A stretch of 64,000 nucleotides of DNA, taken from Nonomuraea aurantiaca (GTDB lineage: Bacteria; Actinomycetota; Actinomycetes; Streptosporangiales; Streptosporangiaceae). Each line of letters starts with the position of its first letter. Positions within the stretch are counted from its first letter, which is position 1. The notes under the pieces were generated by a model, which was given only the letters and a program-made list of their open reading frames with translations, searched no databases and was not told the origin of the DNA. The position numbers and the translations under genes were made by a program. The stretch is taken from positions 108,592 through 172,591 of the forward strand of contig NZ_JAIWNB010000015.1 of the NCBI RefSeq assembly GCF_020215705.1, given 5' to 3'. This document shows positions 15,942 to 25,331 of the stretch, piece after piece.

Positions 15942-17441
15942 GTGGGCATCGAAATCGAGGACAAGTTCGACGTTCCCCCCGACTACGCGATACCCGACCT
16001 GAGCAAGCTGGCAGAGATCTCGGGCCCGAAGAGTTACCAGCTTGTGGCGCTCTACTACGACACGCCCGATCTGAGGCTGGCCACCCGGGGCATCACGCTC
16101 CGGCGAAGACGCGGCGGTGACGACGCCGGCTGGCATCTGAAGTTGCCCAAGGCCAAGGGCGTACGCCAGGAGATCACCTACCCGCTCACCCGGAGCACGA
16201 AGATCGTGCCCGCCGAGCTGGCCGAGCTCGTCCGCGCCTACACCCGCGGCGCGGAGCTCCAGGTGGTGGCCGAGCTCGACACCCGCAGGACGGTCACGCT
16301 GCTGCACGACGGCCCGACCGGGCTCGTCGAGATCGCCGACGACCGCGTCAAGGGCACGGTCTTCAACGGCAAACCAGACGGCGAACCAGCAGGCGGGCCG
16401 CGGGTCGTGCGGTGGCGCGAGGTAGAGGCGGAGTTGCTGGAAGGCGACCAGGCCCTGCTCGCCAAGGTCGGCAAACGGCTCAGGAAGGCCGGAGCCACCC
16501 CGTCGGAGTCGGCCAGCAAGCTCGCCAGGCTCCTCGAACCACCCCCTCTCGCCCAGGCCCCCACGAAGGACGGCTCGGCCGGCCAGACCGTCATGGACTA
16601 CCTGGCAGGCCAGGTGACGGCCCTCCTCTCACAAGATCCCCGAGTACGGCGAGCGGAACCCGACGCCGTCCACCAGATGCGCGTCGCCTCCCGGAGGCTG
16701 CGGAGCGCGCTCAAGGCGTTCGGCGGCATCGTCACCGGCACCAAGCGGGTCCAGGACGAGCTGCGCTGGCTGGGCACCGTGCTCGGCGAGGCGCGAGACC
16801 TGGAGGTGATCAGGGACAGGTTCGCCCGCGAGCTGGCGGCACTGGCCCCCGAGCTGGTCACCGGCCGCATCCTGGCCCGGCTCGGCGACGACCTGCACGC
16901 CCGCGAGCAGGAGGCGTACGGGCGCATCAAGGACACGCTCAGTGGCGAGCGCTACTACGCGCTGCTCAACGCCCTCGACACGTTGACGGCCGGCCCGAAG
17001 TTGACCAAGGCCGCGGCGGAGCCGGCACACGACAGGCTCAGCGACGTGGCCGCCGAGAACTGGGACCGGGTGGCCAAGACCTACGACACCGCCCAGGCGA
17101 TCTCGGACCTCGATCGCCGCGAGCTCGCCATGCACGACGTCCGCAAGGCGGCCAAACGGGCCCGCTACACCGCCGAGGCCCTCCAGCCCACGCTCGGCAA
17201 AAGCATGGTCAAGCTGGCCAAGCACGCCGCGGCCGTACAGGAGGTGCTCGGCACGCATCAGGACGGCGTGGTGGCGCAGGAGACGCTGGTCAAGGAGGCG
17301 GCGGCCGCGCGGCAGGCGGGTGAGGACACCTTCACGTACGGCCTGCTCATCGGCCTCGAACGTGGCACGGCGGAGCGAGCACACGCGGACTTCCCCAAGG
17401 TCTGGGCCGAGACGGCGCGAGCCATTAGGAAACTACTATGA
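15942..17441 (+). CDS. CYTH and CHAD domain protein
   Basis: A 499-aa protein with an N-terminal CYTH (triphosphate tunnel) domain, beginning VGIEIEDKFDVP with the ExExK-type strand and a basic TLRRRRG segment. A helical CHAD domain (about residues 215-499) has conserved His/Arg helices such as VHQMRVASRRLRSALKAF and MHDVRKAAKRARYTAEAL. CHAD domains bind polyphosphate, and CYTH enzymes hydrolyse triphosphates or polyphosphate. ppk lies 2 kb downstream on the other strand, which supports a polyphosphate role. Start GTG 15942 has GAGGT upstream. The stop overlaps the P450 gene (ATGA). Confidence 0.9.
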   Translation: MGIEIEDKFDVPPDYAIPDLSKLAEISGPKSYQLVALYYDTPDLRLATRGITLRRRRGGDDAGWHLKLPKAKGVRQEITYPLTRSTKIVPAELAELVRAYTRGAELQVVAELDTRRTVTLLHDGPTGLVEIADDRVKGTVFNGKPDGEPAGGPRVVRWREVEAELLEGDQALLAKVGKRLRKAGATPSESASKLARLLEPPPLAQAPTKDGSAGQTVMDYLAGQVTALLSQDPRVRRAEPDAVHQMRVASRRLRSALKAFGGIVTGTKRVQDELRWLGTVLGEARDLEVIRDRFARELAALAPELVTGRILARLGDDLHAREQEAYGRIKDTLSGERYYALLNALDTLTAGPKLTKAAAEPAHDRLSDVAAENWDRVAKTYDTAQAISDLDRRELAMHDVRKAAKRARYTAEALQPTLGKSMVKLAKHAAAVQEVLGTHQDGVVAQETLVKEAAAARQAGEDTFTYGLLIGLERGTAERAHADFPKVWAETARAIRKLL

Positions 17442-18613
17442 GTGACTTACCCGTCATACCTTTCGCACGACAGGACGCCCTGGAGGTCCCCGCGGCCTAT
17501 CGGGAGCTGCGGGCCGAGAAGGGCATCACCAGGGTGCGGACCCGGGTGGGCGACGAGATCTGGCTGGTCAGCGGCTACGAGGACGCCCGCAAGCTGTTCG
17601 CCGACCCCCGGCTCGGGCGCTCGCACCCCGAGCCGGAGAAGGCCGCCCGCGTCTCCGGCTCCGCGCTGCTCGGCGGCCCCCAGGGCGACAGCGCGACCGA
17701 GAAGGCCGACAACGAGCGGATGCGCCGGCTGTTCATGCCCTCGTTCTCCGCCCGCCGGATGAAGGCGCTCAGCGATCACGTGGGGACCCTGGTCGACGAG
17801 CGGCTGGACCACCTGGCCACTCTGACGCCGCCCGCCGACCTGCACGCCGAGCTGTCCTTCCCGCTGCCCGTGCTGGTCATCTGCCAGCTGCTCGGCGTCC
17901 CCTTCGAGGACCGGGCCTACTTCAGCGGCGTCTCCAGCCGCATGGGCGACGTCGCGGACGAGGCCAAGGGCATGGCGGCGCGCGAGGAGCTGGGCGCGTA
18001 CATGGCCGGGCTCATCGAGCGCAAGCGGCACGAGCCCGGCGAGGACGTCCTGTCGGATCTGGCCGGGGTGCTGGACGACGACGGCAGGGTGGCGCAGCTG
18101 GCCGGCGGACTGCTGTTCGCCGGGCACGAGACCACGGTGAACCGCATCGACTACGGCGTACTGTTCCTGGAGGCCAATCCCGACCAGCGCGCGCTGCTCA
18201 AGGCCGATCCCGGCCGGGCGCCCGCCGCCGTCGAGGAGATCCTGCGCATGGCCTCGCCCAGCCTGCACGGCCTGCCGCGCTACGCCCACGGTGACATCGA
18301 GATCGGCGGGGTCACGATCCGCAGGGGCGAGGCCGTGCTGATCATGCCCGGCGCCGCCAACAGGGACGAGCGGATCTACTCCGACCCCGACACCTTCGAC
18401 GTCGGCCGGAAGTCCCTGGACCCGCACCTGAGCTTCGGGTACGGCCCGCGCTACTGCATCGGCGCCAGCCTGGCCAGGGTCGAGCTCGAAGGGGTCTTCA
18501 GCCGGCTCTACCAGCGCTTCCCGGACCTGCGCGTGGCCGTGCCGCTGGATCAGCTCCGCCGCAACGAGGGCCGGATCACCGAGGGCGTCGCCGAGCTCCC
18601 CGTCACCTGGTGA
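17438..18613 (+). CDS. Cytochrome P450
   Basis: A 391-aa soluble bacterial P450. The I-helix oxygen-activation motif AGHETT is near residue 228. An ExxR-type helix (EEILR) follows, and the heme loop SFGYGPRYCIGASLARVEL with the Cys ligand is near residues 330-348. It is translationally coupled (ATGA) to the CYTH-CHAD gene, an unexpected partner. The substrate is unknown. It converges on the mutT1-like gene with a 3-base gap. Confidence 0.93.
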   Translation: MSDLPVIPFARQDALEVPAAYRELRAEKGITRVRTRVGDEIWLVSGYEDARKLFADPRLGRSHPEPEKAARVSGSALLGGPQGDSATEKADNERMRRLFMPSFSARRMKALSDHVGTLVDERLDHLATLTPPADLHAELSFPLPVLVICQLLGVPFEDRAYFSGVSSRMGDVADEAKGMAAREELGAYMAGLIERKRHEPGEDVLSDLAGVLDDDGRVAQLAGGLLFAGHETTVNRIDYGVLFLEANPDQRALLKADPGRAPAAVEEILRMASPSLHGLPRYAHGDIEIGGVTIRRGEAVLIMPGAANRDERIYSDPDTFDVGRKSLDPHLSFGYGPRYCIGASLARVELEGVFSRLYQRFPDLRVAVPLDQLRRNEGRITEGVAELPVTW

Positions 18614-18616
18614 GCC

Positions 18617-19450
18617 TCAGGTCGGGTAACGCTCCACGCTGACGACCCGCTCGCCCAGCCGGTGCAGGACGGCGAACGCCCCCTTGCGCAGGTGCACGTC
18701 CTTGCCGCTGAGCGAGCGGATCAGATCGGGCAGCACCTTGCCGTGGCTGGACACCGCCGCCGCCATCCTGAGCTCCGCGACCAGCGCGGGCGTCTTGTCC
18801 GCGTCCTGGCCTTCCTCGCTGAGCAGCGGCTCGGTCCTGATGTTCCGGCCGTACGGCTGGAGCGTCTGAACGCATCGGAGACTGGGCGAGCTGACCAGGA
18901 TCTCGGGACGGTAGGCGGGCAGCACCCGGGCGACCGTCTCCGCCTGGGCCCGGCCGTCCGTGTCGAGGGGGCGCAGGGCGTCATCACCCTGCCACGCCTG
19001 CCGGGAGCCCGCGGAGCCATGCCGTACCAGGACAAGGGGGACGGTGGCCAGCGGCGCCGCCTCCAGCGAGTGGAGCAGGCCCGCGTCCCATTCCCAGGTC
19101 AGCAGCTCGCGGGCGCGGTCGAGCGGCAGCCAGCGCAGCTCGTCCACCTCGTCGCCGGGGGCGAACGCCACGCTCTCGTCCGTGGCCTGGGCCGCCCAGT
19201 AGTCCACCCGCTTGAGCCGGTCCGTGATCAGATAGTGGACGGGCGGCAGGGCGCGGCCGAGCGTCGTGACCAGGCCGGTCTCCTCGCGCACCTCGCGCAG
19301 CGCCGCGGCGATCACGTGCTCGCCCTGCTTCAGCTTGCCCTTGGGGAAGGTCCAGTCGTCGTAGGCCGGGCGGTGGATGACGGCCACCTCGGGGCGGTGC
19401 TCGTCACCGCGCCACACCACGGCTCCGGCCGCGCGGAGCGGATCAGTCAT
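18617..19450 (-). CDS. mutT1: MutT1-like NUDIX hydrolase with C-terminal histidine phosphatase domain
   Basis: A 277-aa two-domain protein. The NUDIX box starts at GKLKQGEHVIAAALREVREE and continues TGL in the N-terminal half; the C-terminal half is a histidine phosphatase with LVRHGSAGSR (RHG catalytic motif) and a distal SHG. The same NUDIX+RHG layout next to ppk1 is found in mycobacterial MutT1, which degrades oxidised guanine triphosphates and diadenosine polyphosphates. ATG 19450 has GGAGGAG upstream and overlaps the ppk stop by 8 bases, so the two are co-translated. Confidence 0.9.
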   Translation of the reverse strand: MTDPLRAAGAVVWRGDEHRPEVAVIHRPAYDDWTFPKGKLKQGEHVIAAALREVREETGLVTTLGRALPPVHYLITDRLKRVDYWAAQATDESVAFAPGDEVDELRWLPLDRARELLTWEWDAGLLHSLEAAPLATVPLVLVRHGSAGSRQAWQGDDALRPLDTDGRAQAETVARVLPAYRPEILVSSPSLRCVQTLQPYGRNIRTEPLLSEEGQDADKTPALVAELRMAAAVSSHGKVLPDLIRSLSGKDVHLRKGAFAVLHRLGERVVSVERYPT

Positions 19451-21503
19451 CAACGCTCCTCCAGCGGCGGGTGCCGATCAGAATGCTCTGCAGGTCCTCG
19501 CCCGGATGACGCACCCAGGTGCCGTCGGAGTTCAGCAGCCACGCGCTCGTCGTGTCGGCGGTGGCGCGGTCCATCAGGTCGATGAGGTACGCCCTGTGCT
19601 GCTGGCTGGTCACCTTGACCAGGGCCTCGACCCGGCGTTCCAGGTTGCGGCGCATCAGGTCGGCGCTGCCGATCCACACCTCGGGCCGCCGGCCCAGGCC
19701 GAACTCGTAGATGCGGGAGTGCTCCAGGAAACGCCCCAGCACCGACCGTACGCGGATGTTCTCCGACAGATCCGGGATACCAGGGCGGAGGGCGCAGATG
19801 CCCCGCACCCACAGGTCCACCTGCACACCGGCCCGGGACGCCCGATAGAGGGCGTCGATGAGCGGCTCGTCCACCAGGGAGTTCGTCTTGATCCTGATGC
19901 GCGCGGGACGGCCCGCCTCCTGGTGCGCGATCTCCCGCTCGATCCTGGCCATCAGGCCGCCGCGCAGCGAGTGCGGGGCGACGAGCAGCCTGCGGTAGGC
20001 CGAGTGGTTGGAGTAGCCGGTCAGGTGGATGAACAGGTCCGTGACGTCCTCGCCGACCAGCGGGTCCGCGGTGAGCAGGCCGATGTCCTCGTAGTGCCTG
20101 GCCGTCTTGGGGTTGTAGTTGCCCGTTCCGATGTGGCAGTAGCGGCGCAGCTCGCCGGACGGCTCCTGCCGTACGACCAGGGCCAGCTTGCAGTGGGTCT
20201 TGAGCCCGACCACGCCGTAGACCACGTGGCAGCCGGCCTTCTCCAGCTTTCGCGCCCACTCGATGTTGGCGTGCTCGTCGAAGCGGGCCTTGATCTCCAC
20301 CACCACGACGACCTGCTTGCCCGACTCGGCCGCGTCGATCAACGCGTCCACGATCGGGGACTCGCCGCTGGTCCGGTAGAGCGTCTGCTTGATCGCCAGG
20401 ACGTTCGGGTCCTCGGCCGCCGCCTCGATGAAGCGCTGCACGCTGGTGGCGAAGGAGTCGTACGGGTGGTGCAGCAGCACGTCCCGCTCGCGCAGCGCCG
20501 CGAAGATGTCGTCGTCGGCCAGCACGGCCTCAGCGGGGACGAACGGCCGGTAGCTCAGCTCGGCCCGGTCCAGGTCGGCGAGGGCGTGCAGCCCGGTCAG
20601 GTCCAGCGGCCCGGCGAGCTGGTAGATCTCGTGCGGCGCGACTTCGAGCTCCTCGACGAGCAGGTCGAGCACCTCGGGCGTGATGGTGTCCTCGACCTCC
20701 AGCCGCACGGCCGGGCCGAAGCGGCGGTTCTTCAGCTCCCGCTCCAGCGCCTGCATGAGGTTCTCGGTGATGTCCTCGTCCACGTCGAGGTCCTCGTTGC
20801 GGGTCACCCTGAAGGCGTGGTGCTGGACGATCTCCATGCCCTTGAAGAGCTGGCCCAGATGGGCCGCGATGACATCCTCCAGCGGGACGAATCTGTCCTT
20901 GGAGGCGGTGACGAACCTCGGCAGCTGCGAGGGCACCTTGACCCGGGCGAACACGGTGTGATCGTTCGCCGGATTCCGCACCAGGACCGCCAGGTTAAGG
21001 CTGAGTCCCGAAATATAGGGGAAGGGGTGTGCGGGGTCGACGGCCAGCGGCGTCAGCACCGGCCGGATCCGCTCCCTGAACAGTTTGCGCAGCTCCGTGC
21101 GCTCCTCGCGGCCCAGGTCGTCCCATCTGACGATCTCGATGCCCTCGGTGGCGAGCTGCGGGCAGACCTGCTCGTGGAAGACGGCCGAGTGCCGCTTGGC
21201 CAGCGTGTGGGAGATCGCGGCGATCCGGGCCAGCTCCTCGCGCGGTTTCAGCCCGCTCTTCGTCCTGAGCAGCAGTCCGGTGGCCATCCGCCGTTTCAGC
21301 CCGGCCACGCGTACCCGGAAGAACTCATCCAGGTTGCTGGCGAAGATGGCCAGGAAGCGCACGCGTTCGAGGAGGGGGAGGGAGGAGTCCTCAGCCAGTT
21401 CCAGGACGCGTTCGTTGAACTGTAGCCAACTCTCCTCACGGTTGAGGAACCTCTCCTGTGGCAGAGGGAGGTCACTCTCGGGCTGAAGCGGTTCCGCGGA
21501 CAT
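19443..21503 (-). CDS. ppk: Polyphosphate kinase 1
   Basis: About 686 aa. Reversibly synthesises polyphosphate from ATP. Recognisable segments are RFLNREESWLQFNERVLELA at the N-terminus, FLAIFASNLDEFFRVRVAGL, VLAIKQTLYRTSGESPIV, LKTHCKLALVVRQE (KTHCK), HIGTGNYNPKTAR (conserved catalytic His) and ICALRPGIPDLSENIRVRS. ATG 21503 is chosen; an in-frame ATG at 21521 is possible, and neither has a clear ribosome binding site. It is the first gene of the ppk-mutT1 operon. Confidence 0.93.
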   Translation of the reverse strand: MSAEPLQPESDLPLPQERFLNREESWLQFNERVLELAEDSSLPLLERVRFLAIFASNLDEFFRVRVAGLKRRMATGLLLRTKSGLKPREELARIAAISHTLAKRHSAVFHEQVCPQLATEGIEIVRWDDLGREERTELRKLFRERIRPVLTPLAVDPAHPFPYISGLSLNLAVLVRNPANDHTVFARVKVPSQLPRFVTASKDRFVPLEDVIAAHLGQLFKGMEIVQHHAFRVTRNEDLDVDEDITENLMQALERELKNRRFGPAVRLEVEDTITPEVLDLLVEELEVAPHEIYQLAGPLDLTGLHALADLDRAELSYRPFVPAEAVLADDDIFAALRERDVLLHHPYDSFATSVQRFIEAAAEDPNVLAIKQTLYRTSGESPIVDALIDAAESGKQVVVVVEIKARFDEHANIEWARKLEKAGCHVVYGVVGLKTHCKLALVVRQEPSGELRRYCHIGTGNYNPKTARHYEDIGLLTADPLVGEDVTDLFIHLTGYSNHSAYRRLLVAPHSLRGGLMARIEREIAHQEAGRPARIRIKTNSLVDEPLIDALYRASRAGVQVDLWVRGICALRPGIPDLSENIRVRSVLGRFLEHSRIYEFGLGRRPEVWIGSADLMRRNLERRVEALVKVTSQQHRAYLIDLMDRATADTTSAWLLNSDGTWVRHPGEDLQSILIGTRRWRSVDD

Positions 21504-21556
21504 ATGAGAAATATGCCCCATTTGGTTGAACGGAACGTGAACTAAGCGGCAACGGC

Positions 21557-22459
21557 TTATTCCACCTGGTCAGCCTGCTCCAACCGAGCCGCGCGCTCGA
21601 CCAGCCGGGCCTCCCGCTGGCGCAGCTTCTCCTCGCGCTCGCGGGCCTTCTCGGCCTCCTTCAGCAGCCGCTCGCGCTCCTTCAGCTCGCGGACCCTGGC
21701 CTTCTCGGCCTCTTTGAACTCCCGCTGGCGGGCCTTCTCGGCCTCCTTGAGCTCCTTGTCGCGGGCCTTCTCCAGCTCGCGCAGCTCCTTCTCGCTGGCC
21801 CGCGGCACGGCGACGACGGGGTGGGCGCGGCCGGAGGCGGTGATGGCCGGCTGCGGGTTGAGGCCGGTCAGGCCGTTCCAGGCCAGGTTCACCACGTGGG
21901 CGGCGACCTCCTCGCGGCCCGGCTTGCGCACGTCGAGCCACCACTGACCGGTCAGGGCCACCATGCCGACGAGCATCTGCGCGTACATCGGCGCCAGCTT
22001 GGGGTCGTAGCCGCGGGCCACGAACTCGTCGGCGAGCACGTCCTCGACCTGGCTGGCGATCTCGCTGATCAGGCTCGCGAACGTGCCCGTGCCCGAGGCG
22101 GCGTGCGAGTCGCGCACCAGGATGCGGAAGCCCTCGCTGCTCTCCTCGATGTAGTGGAGCAGCGCCAGGGCCGCCCGCTCCAGCTTGATCAGCGAGTGGG
22201 AGGCGGAGAGCGCCTCGGTGATCATGCTGAGCAGCTTCTGCATCTCCCGGTCGACCACGACCGCGTAGACGCCCTCCTTGCCGCCGAAGTGTTCGTAGAC
22301 CACCGGCTTCGAGACCTGGGCCGTTGCCGCTATCTCCTCGATGGAGGTCCCGTCGAACCCCTTCTCGGCGAAGAGCGTGCGGCTGATCTGGATCAGCTGC
22401 TCTCTTCGCTCTCTGCCGGTCATGCGCCTGCGAGATCTGGGTTCGGTCACGGTTTCCAT
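21557..22459 (-). CDS. TetR family regulator with long charged C-terminal helix
   Basis: About 300 aa, well above the 190-220 usual for TetR. The N-terminal helix-turn-helix has GFDGTSIEEIAATAQVSKPV and VYEHFGGKEG. The middle is a typical ligand-binding helical domain. The last 80-odd residues are almost entirely Glu/Lys/Arg/Ala (ELEKARDKELKEAEKAR type heptad-like repeats), predicted to form a single charged helix or coiled coil. Start ATG 22459 is preferred over 22489 by similarity to family N-termini; neither has a clear Shine-Dalgarno. It lies just downstream of the desaturase in the same direction and probably regulates it. Confidence 0.85.
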   Translation of the reverse strand: METVTEPRSRRRMTGRERREQLIQISRTLFAEKGFDGTSIEEIAATAQVSKPVVYEHFGGKEGVYAVVVDREMQKLLSMITEALSASHSLIKLERAALALLHYIEESSEGFRILVRDSHAASGTGTFASLISEIASQVEDVLADEFVARGYDPKLAPMYAQMLVGMVALTGQWWLDVRKPGREEVAAHVVNLAWNGLTGLNPQPAITASGRAHPVVAVPRASEKELRELEKARDKELKEAEKARQREFKEAEKARVRELKERERLLKEAEKAREREEKLRQREARLVERAARLEQADQVE

Positions 22460-22517
22460 AATGGCGGTGCTCGAAGAAGAGCCCGTCATCAAAGGATCGG
22501 TCAGCAATGAGCCGGAA

Positions 22518-23456
22518 TCAGCCAATGCGCTTCGCCGCCAGGCGTTCGGGGGTCGGCCAGCGTACGTCGTGGACCCAGCCGAGCCGCTCGAAGATCCGGA
22601 TGAGGCCGGCGCTGAGGTCGATCTGACCCTTCAGCGCGCCGTGCCTGGCGCAGGTGGGGTCGGAGTGGTGCAGGTTGTGCCACGACTCGCCGAAGGAGGG
22701 GATGGCCAGCCACCACACGTTGCGCGACTTGTCGCGGACCTGGAAGTCCTCCTCGCCGAACACGTGGCAGATCGAGTTGATCGACCAGGTCACGTGGTGC
22801 AGCAGGCCGATGCGGACCAGCGAGCCCCAGAACAGCGCGGTTAGCGCGCCCTGCCAGGACCAGGTGACCAGGCCGCCGAGGACGCCGGGCAGCAGGAGCG
22901 AGGTGAGGGCCAGCGGGCCGAACCACTTGTGCAGCTTGACGACGTCGTCGTCCTTGACCAGGTCAGGGGCGTACTTCTCGCGGTTGGTCCGGTCGGCGTC
23001 GAACATCCAGCCCATGTGGGCGTACAGCAGGCCCTTGGACAGCGACTTGAAGCCGGGCCCGAAGCGCCACGGCGAGTGCGGGTCGCCCTCCTTGTCGGAG
23101 AACTTGTGGTGCTTGCGGTGCGTGGCCACCCAGTCGAGCACGGACATCTCCAGCGAGAGGCTGCCCGCGATACCCAGCGCGATCTTCAGGGGCCGCTTGG
23201 CCTTGAACGAGCCGTGCGTGAAGTAGCGGTGCAGGCCGACGGTCACGCCGAGCCCGCTCACGACATAGAAGACGAACGCGATGACGATGTCGCTCCAGCC
23301 GAGACCCCATCCCCACGCGAACGGCACCGCGGCCACGATCGCGATGAGGGGGAGCCCTACCACGAGGGCGAAGGTGACGAGCTCGGCCTTGGTCCGGGGG
23401 TCGGGTTCGATGTCGGGCTTCGGTCCAGGGGAGGTGCGCTCGGTGATAACGGTCAT
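22518..23456 (-). CDS. Acyl-CoA (fatty acid) desaturase
   Basis: A 312-aa integral-membrane di-iron desaturase. The three histidine boxes are present: HRYFTH (residues 76-81), HRKHH (near 113) and HNLHH (near 265). At least four hydrophobic segments surround them. It probably makes delta-9 unsaturated acyl chains for membrane fluidity. Start ATG 23456 has GAGAGG upstream. A TetR gene follows in the same direction and two palindromes lie 42-68 bp upstream, so the pair likely forms a feedback circuit. Confidence 0.92.
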   Translation of the reverse strand: MTVITERTSPGPKPDIEPDPRTKAELVTFALVVGLPLIAIVAAVPFAWGWGLGWSDIVIAFVFYVVSGLGVTVGLHRYFTHGSFKAKRPLKIALGIAGSLSLEMSVLDWVATHRKHHKFSDKEGDPHSPWRFGPGFKSLSKGLLYAHMGWMFDADRTNREKYAPDLVKDDDVVKLHKWFGPLALTSLLLPGVLGGLVTWSWQGALTALFWGSLVRIGLLHHVTWSINSICHVFGEEDFQVRDKSRNVWWLAIPSFGESWHNLHHSDPTCARHGALKGQIDLSAGLIRIFERLGWVHDVRWPTPERLAAKRIG

Positions 23457-23497
23457 GGGCTACCTCTCACGACATGTATGAGGATGAATGTCCTGGC

Positions 23498-23524
23498 TAC
23501 GCCACCGTAACCTACGCCATCGTA
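23498..23524. promoter_or_regulatory. Tandem palindromes upstream of the desaturase, candidate TetR operator
   Basis: Two copies of TACGNNNNCGTA (23498-23509 and 23513-23524) spaced 15 bp start to start, 42 bp upstream of the desaturase ATG. On the gene strand they read TACGATGGCGTA then TACGGTGGCGTA. Twofold symmetry and tandem placement fit cooperative binding of a TetR-type dimer. Confidence 0.65.
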
Positions 23525-23688
23525 AGTTAGTAAGACCTAAGCGGCGAGTGTGGCGAAGGCGACTTCTGTCCCATGAGAGGAGTAGCTTCTGTATCTTGCG
23601 GCTTTTCGGGCGGTCTGTTATGTGGCGCGCGCGTGGGCCAGGGATCGGTATCGTAGGAGTGCGTCGGACGCTCAGGTGTCCGATTTGG

Positions 23689-23760
23689 TCCCGGATCGTC
23701 TAATCGGCAGGACAAGTGGTTTTGGTCCACTTTGTAGGGGTTCGAGTCCTCTTCCGGGAG
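23689..23760 (+). tRNA. tRNA-Gln (anticodon UUG)
   Basis: A 72-nt cloverleaf. The acceptor stem is TCCCGGA/TCCGGGA, the anticodon arm AGTGG-TTTTGGT-CCACT with TTG as anticodon, and the T-arm AGGGG-TTCGAGT-CCTCT; discriminator G. CCA is not encoded. Confidence 0.95.
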
Positions 23761-23879
23761 CTTGGAGGCACTCCCCGCCGCTAGAGCGCGAGTGTCGGTT
23801 GGGTATCCTCACGGTGTCGGGAGGGTGGCGGTGCGAAAGCTGCCGCCCCGAACCGCCCAGCCACAGGGAGCCCCAGTCC

Positions 23880-25331
23880 GTGAGTGTGCCGCGCCCGGCC
23901 GCAGTCATCGTCCTCGCCGCAGGCGAGGGCACCCGGATGAAGAGCCAGACCCCCAAAGTCCTTCATGAGATGTGCGGCCGCACTCTGGTCGACCACATGC
24001 TCACCGCCGCTCGCGACCTCGGTCCCGAACGGCTCATCGTCGTCATCGGCCATGCCTCCGAACGGGTCGGCGCGCACCTGGCGGAGACGAGTCCCGACGC
24101 GCGCGCCGTCGTCCAGCGTGAGCAGCGCGGCACCGGCCACGCCGTGCGCACCGTGCTCGAAGAGCTCGGCACGATCGCCGGCACCGTCCTCGTCACCTAC
24201 GGAGACGTGCCGCTGCTGCGTACGGAGACCCTCGCCGAGCTGCTCCACCGGCACACGGGTGACGGCAACGCGGTCACCGTGCTGACGGCCGAGGTGCCCG
24301 ACCCGACCGGCTACGGGCGCATCATCCGCGGCCCCGGCGGCGCCGTCCTGGAGATCGTGGAGGAGAAGGACGCCACCCCGGAGCAGCGCGCCATCACGGA
24401 GATGAACTCCGGCATCTACGCCTTCGACGGGCTGTTGCTCGCCGACGCCGTCAAACGGGTCTCGACCGACAACGCGCAGGGTGAGGAATACCTCACCGAC
24501 GTGCTGTCCATCCTGCGGGAGGACGGCCACCGGGTCGGCGCGCACGTCGCCGCCGACTTCACCGAGGTCGAGGGCGTCAACGACCGGGTACAGCTGGCCT
24601 TCGCCCGCAAGGTGCTCAACCAGCGGCTGCTCGACGGCCACATGCGCGCCGGAGTCACGATCATCGACCCGGCCAGCACGTGGATCGACGTCGGCGTCGA
24701 GATCGAGCCCGACGCGGTCGTCCACCCGGGCACGCAACTGCACGGCCATACCGTCATCGAGGCCGGAGCGGAGGTCGGGCCGGGCTCCACGCTCACCGAC
24801 ACCAAGGTCGGCGCGGGCGCGGTCGTGCGCAACGCGGTCTGCGACCACGCCGTGGTCGGCCCGGAAGCCAGCGTCGGCCCCTACGCCTACCTGCGCCCCG
24901 GCACCGTGCTCGGGCACAAGTCCAAGGCGGGCACGTTCGTCGAGATGAAGAACACCCAGGTCGGCGAGCGGTCGAAGGTGCCGCACCTGTCGTACGCGGG
25001 CGACGCCACGATCGGTGACGACGTCAACATCGGCGCGGCCGTGATCTTCGTCAACTACGACGGCATCAACAAACATCGCAGCAAGGTGGGCGACGGCGCG
25101 TTCGTCGGCTGCGACTCCATGCTCCTCGCCCCCGTGACCGTGGGCGACGGCGCGTACACCGCGGCCGGTTCGGTCATCGACGGCGACGTCCCTCCGGGCG
25201 CGATCGGCGTGGCCAGGGCGCGACAGCGCAACATCGAGAAATGGGTCTTGCGCAGGCGCGCGGGCACGAAGTCGGCTGCGGCGGCCGAAAAGGCGCTGGC
25301 CGAGCAAGAGCAGCAGGAGAGTGGCGCATGA
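23880..25331 (+). CDS. glmU: Bifunctional UDP-GlcNAc pyrophosphorylase / GlcN-1-P acetyltransferase
   Basis: A 483-aa enzyme making UDP-GlcNAc for peptidoglycan. The N-terminal uridylyltransferase domain has VLAAGEGTRMKSQTPK (residues 11-26), EQRGTGHAV and MNSGIYAFDG. The C-terminal left-handed beta-helix has hexapeptide repeats from about residue 255 and the acetyltransferase motifs YLRPGTVLG, EMKNTQVG and NYDGINKHRSKVG. Start GTG 23880 has GGGAG nine bases upstream. The stop overlaps a 23-codon frame that leads into prs. Confidence 0.96.
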   Translation: MSVPRPAAVIVLAAGEGTRMKSQTPKVLHEMCGRTLVDHMLTAARDLGPERLIVVIGHASERVGAHLAETSPDARAVVQREQRGTGHAVRTVLEELGTIAGTVLVTYGDVPLLRTETLAELLHRHTGDGNAVTVLTAEVPDPTGYGRIIRGPGGAVLEIVEEKDATPEQRAITEMNSGIYAFDGLLLADAVKRVSTDNAQGEEYLTDVLSILREDGHRVGAHVAADFTEVEGVNDRVQLAFARKVLNQRLLDGHMRAGVTIIDPASTWIDVGVEIEPDAVVHPGTQLHGHTVIEAGAEVGPGSTLTDTKVGAGAVVRNAVCDHAVVGPEASVGPYAYLRPGTVLGHKSKAGTFVEMKNTQVGERSKVPHLSYAGDATIGDDVNIGAAVIFVNYDGINKHRSKVGDGAFVGCDSMLLAPVTVGDGAYTAAGSVIDGDVPPGAIGVARARQRNIEKWVLRRRAGTKSAAAAEKALAEQEQQESGA

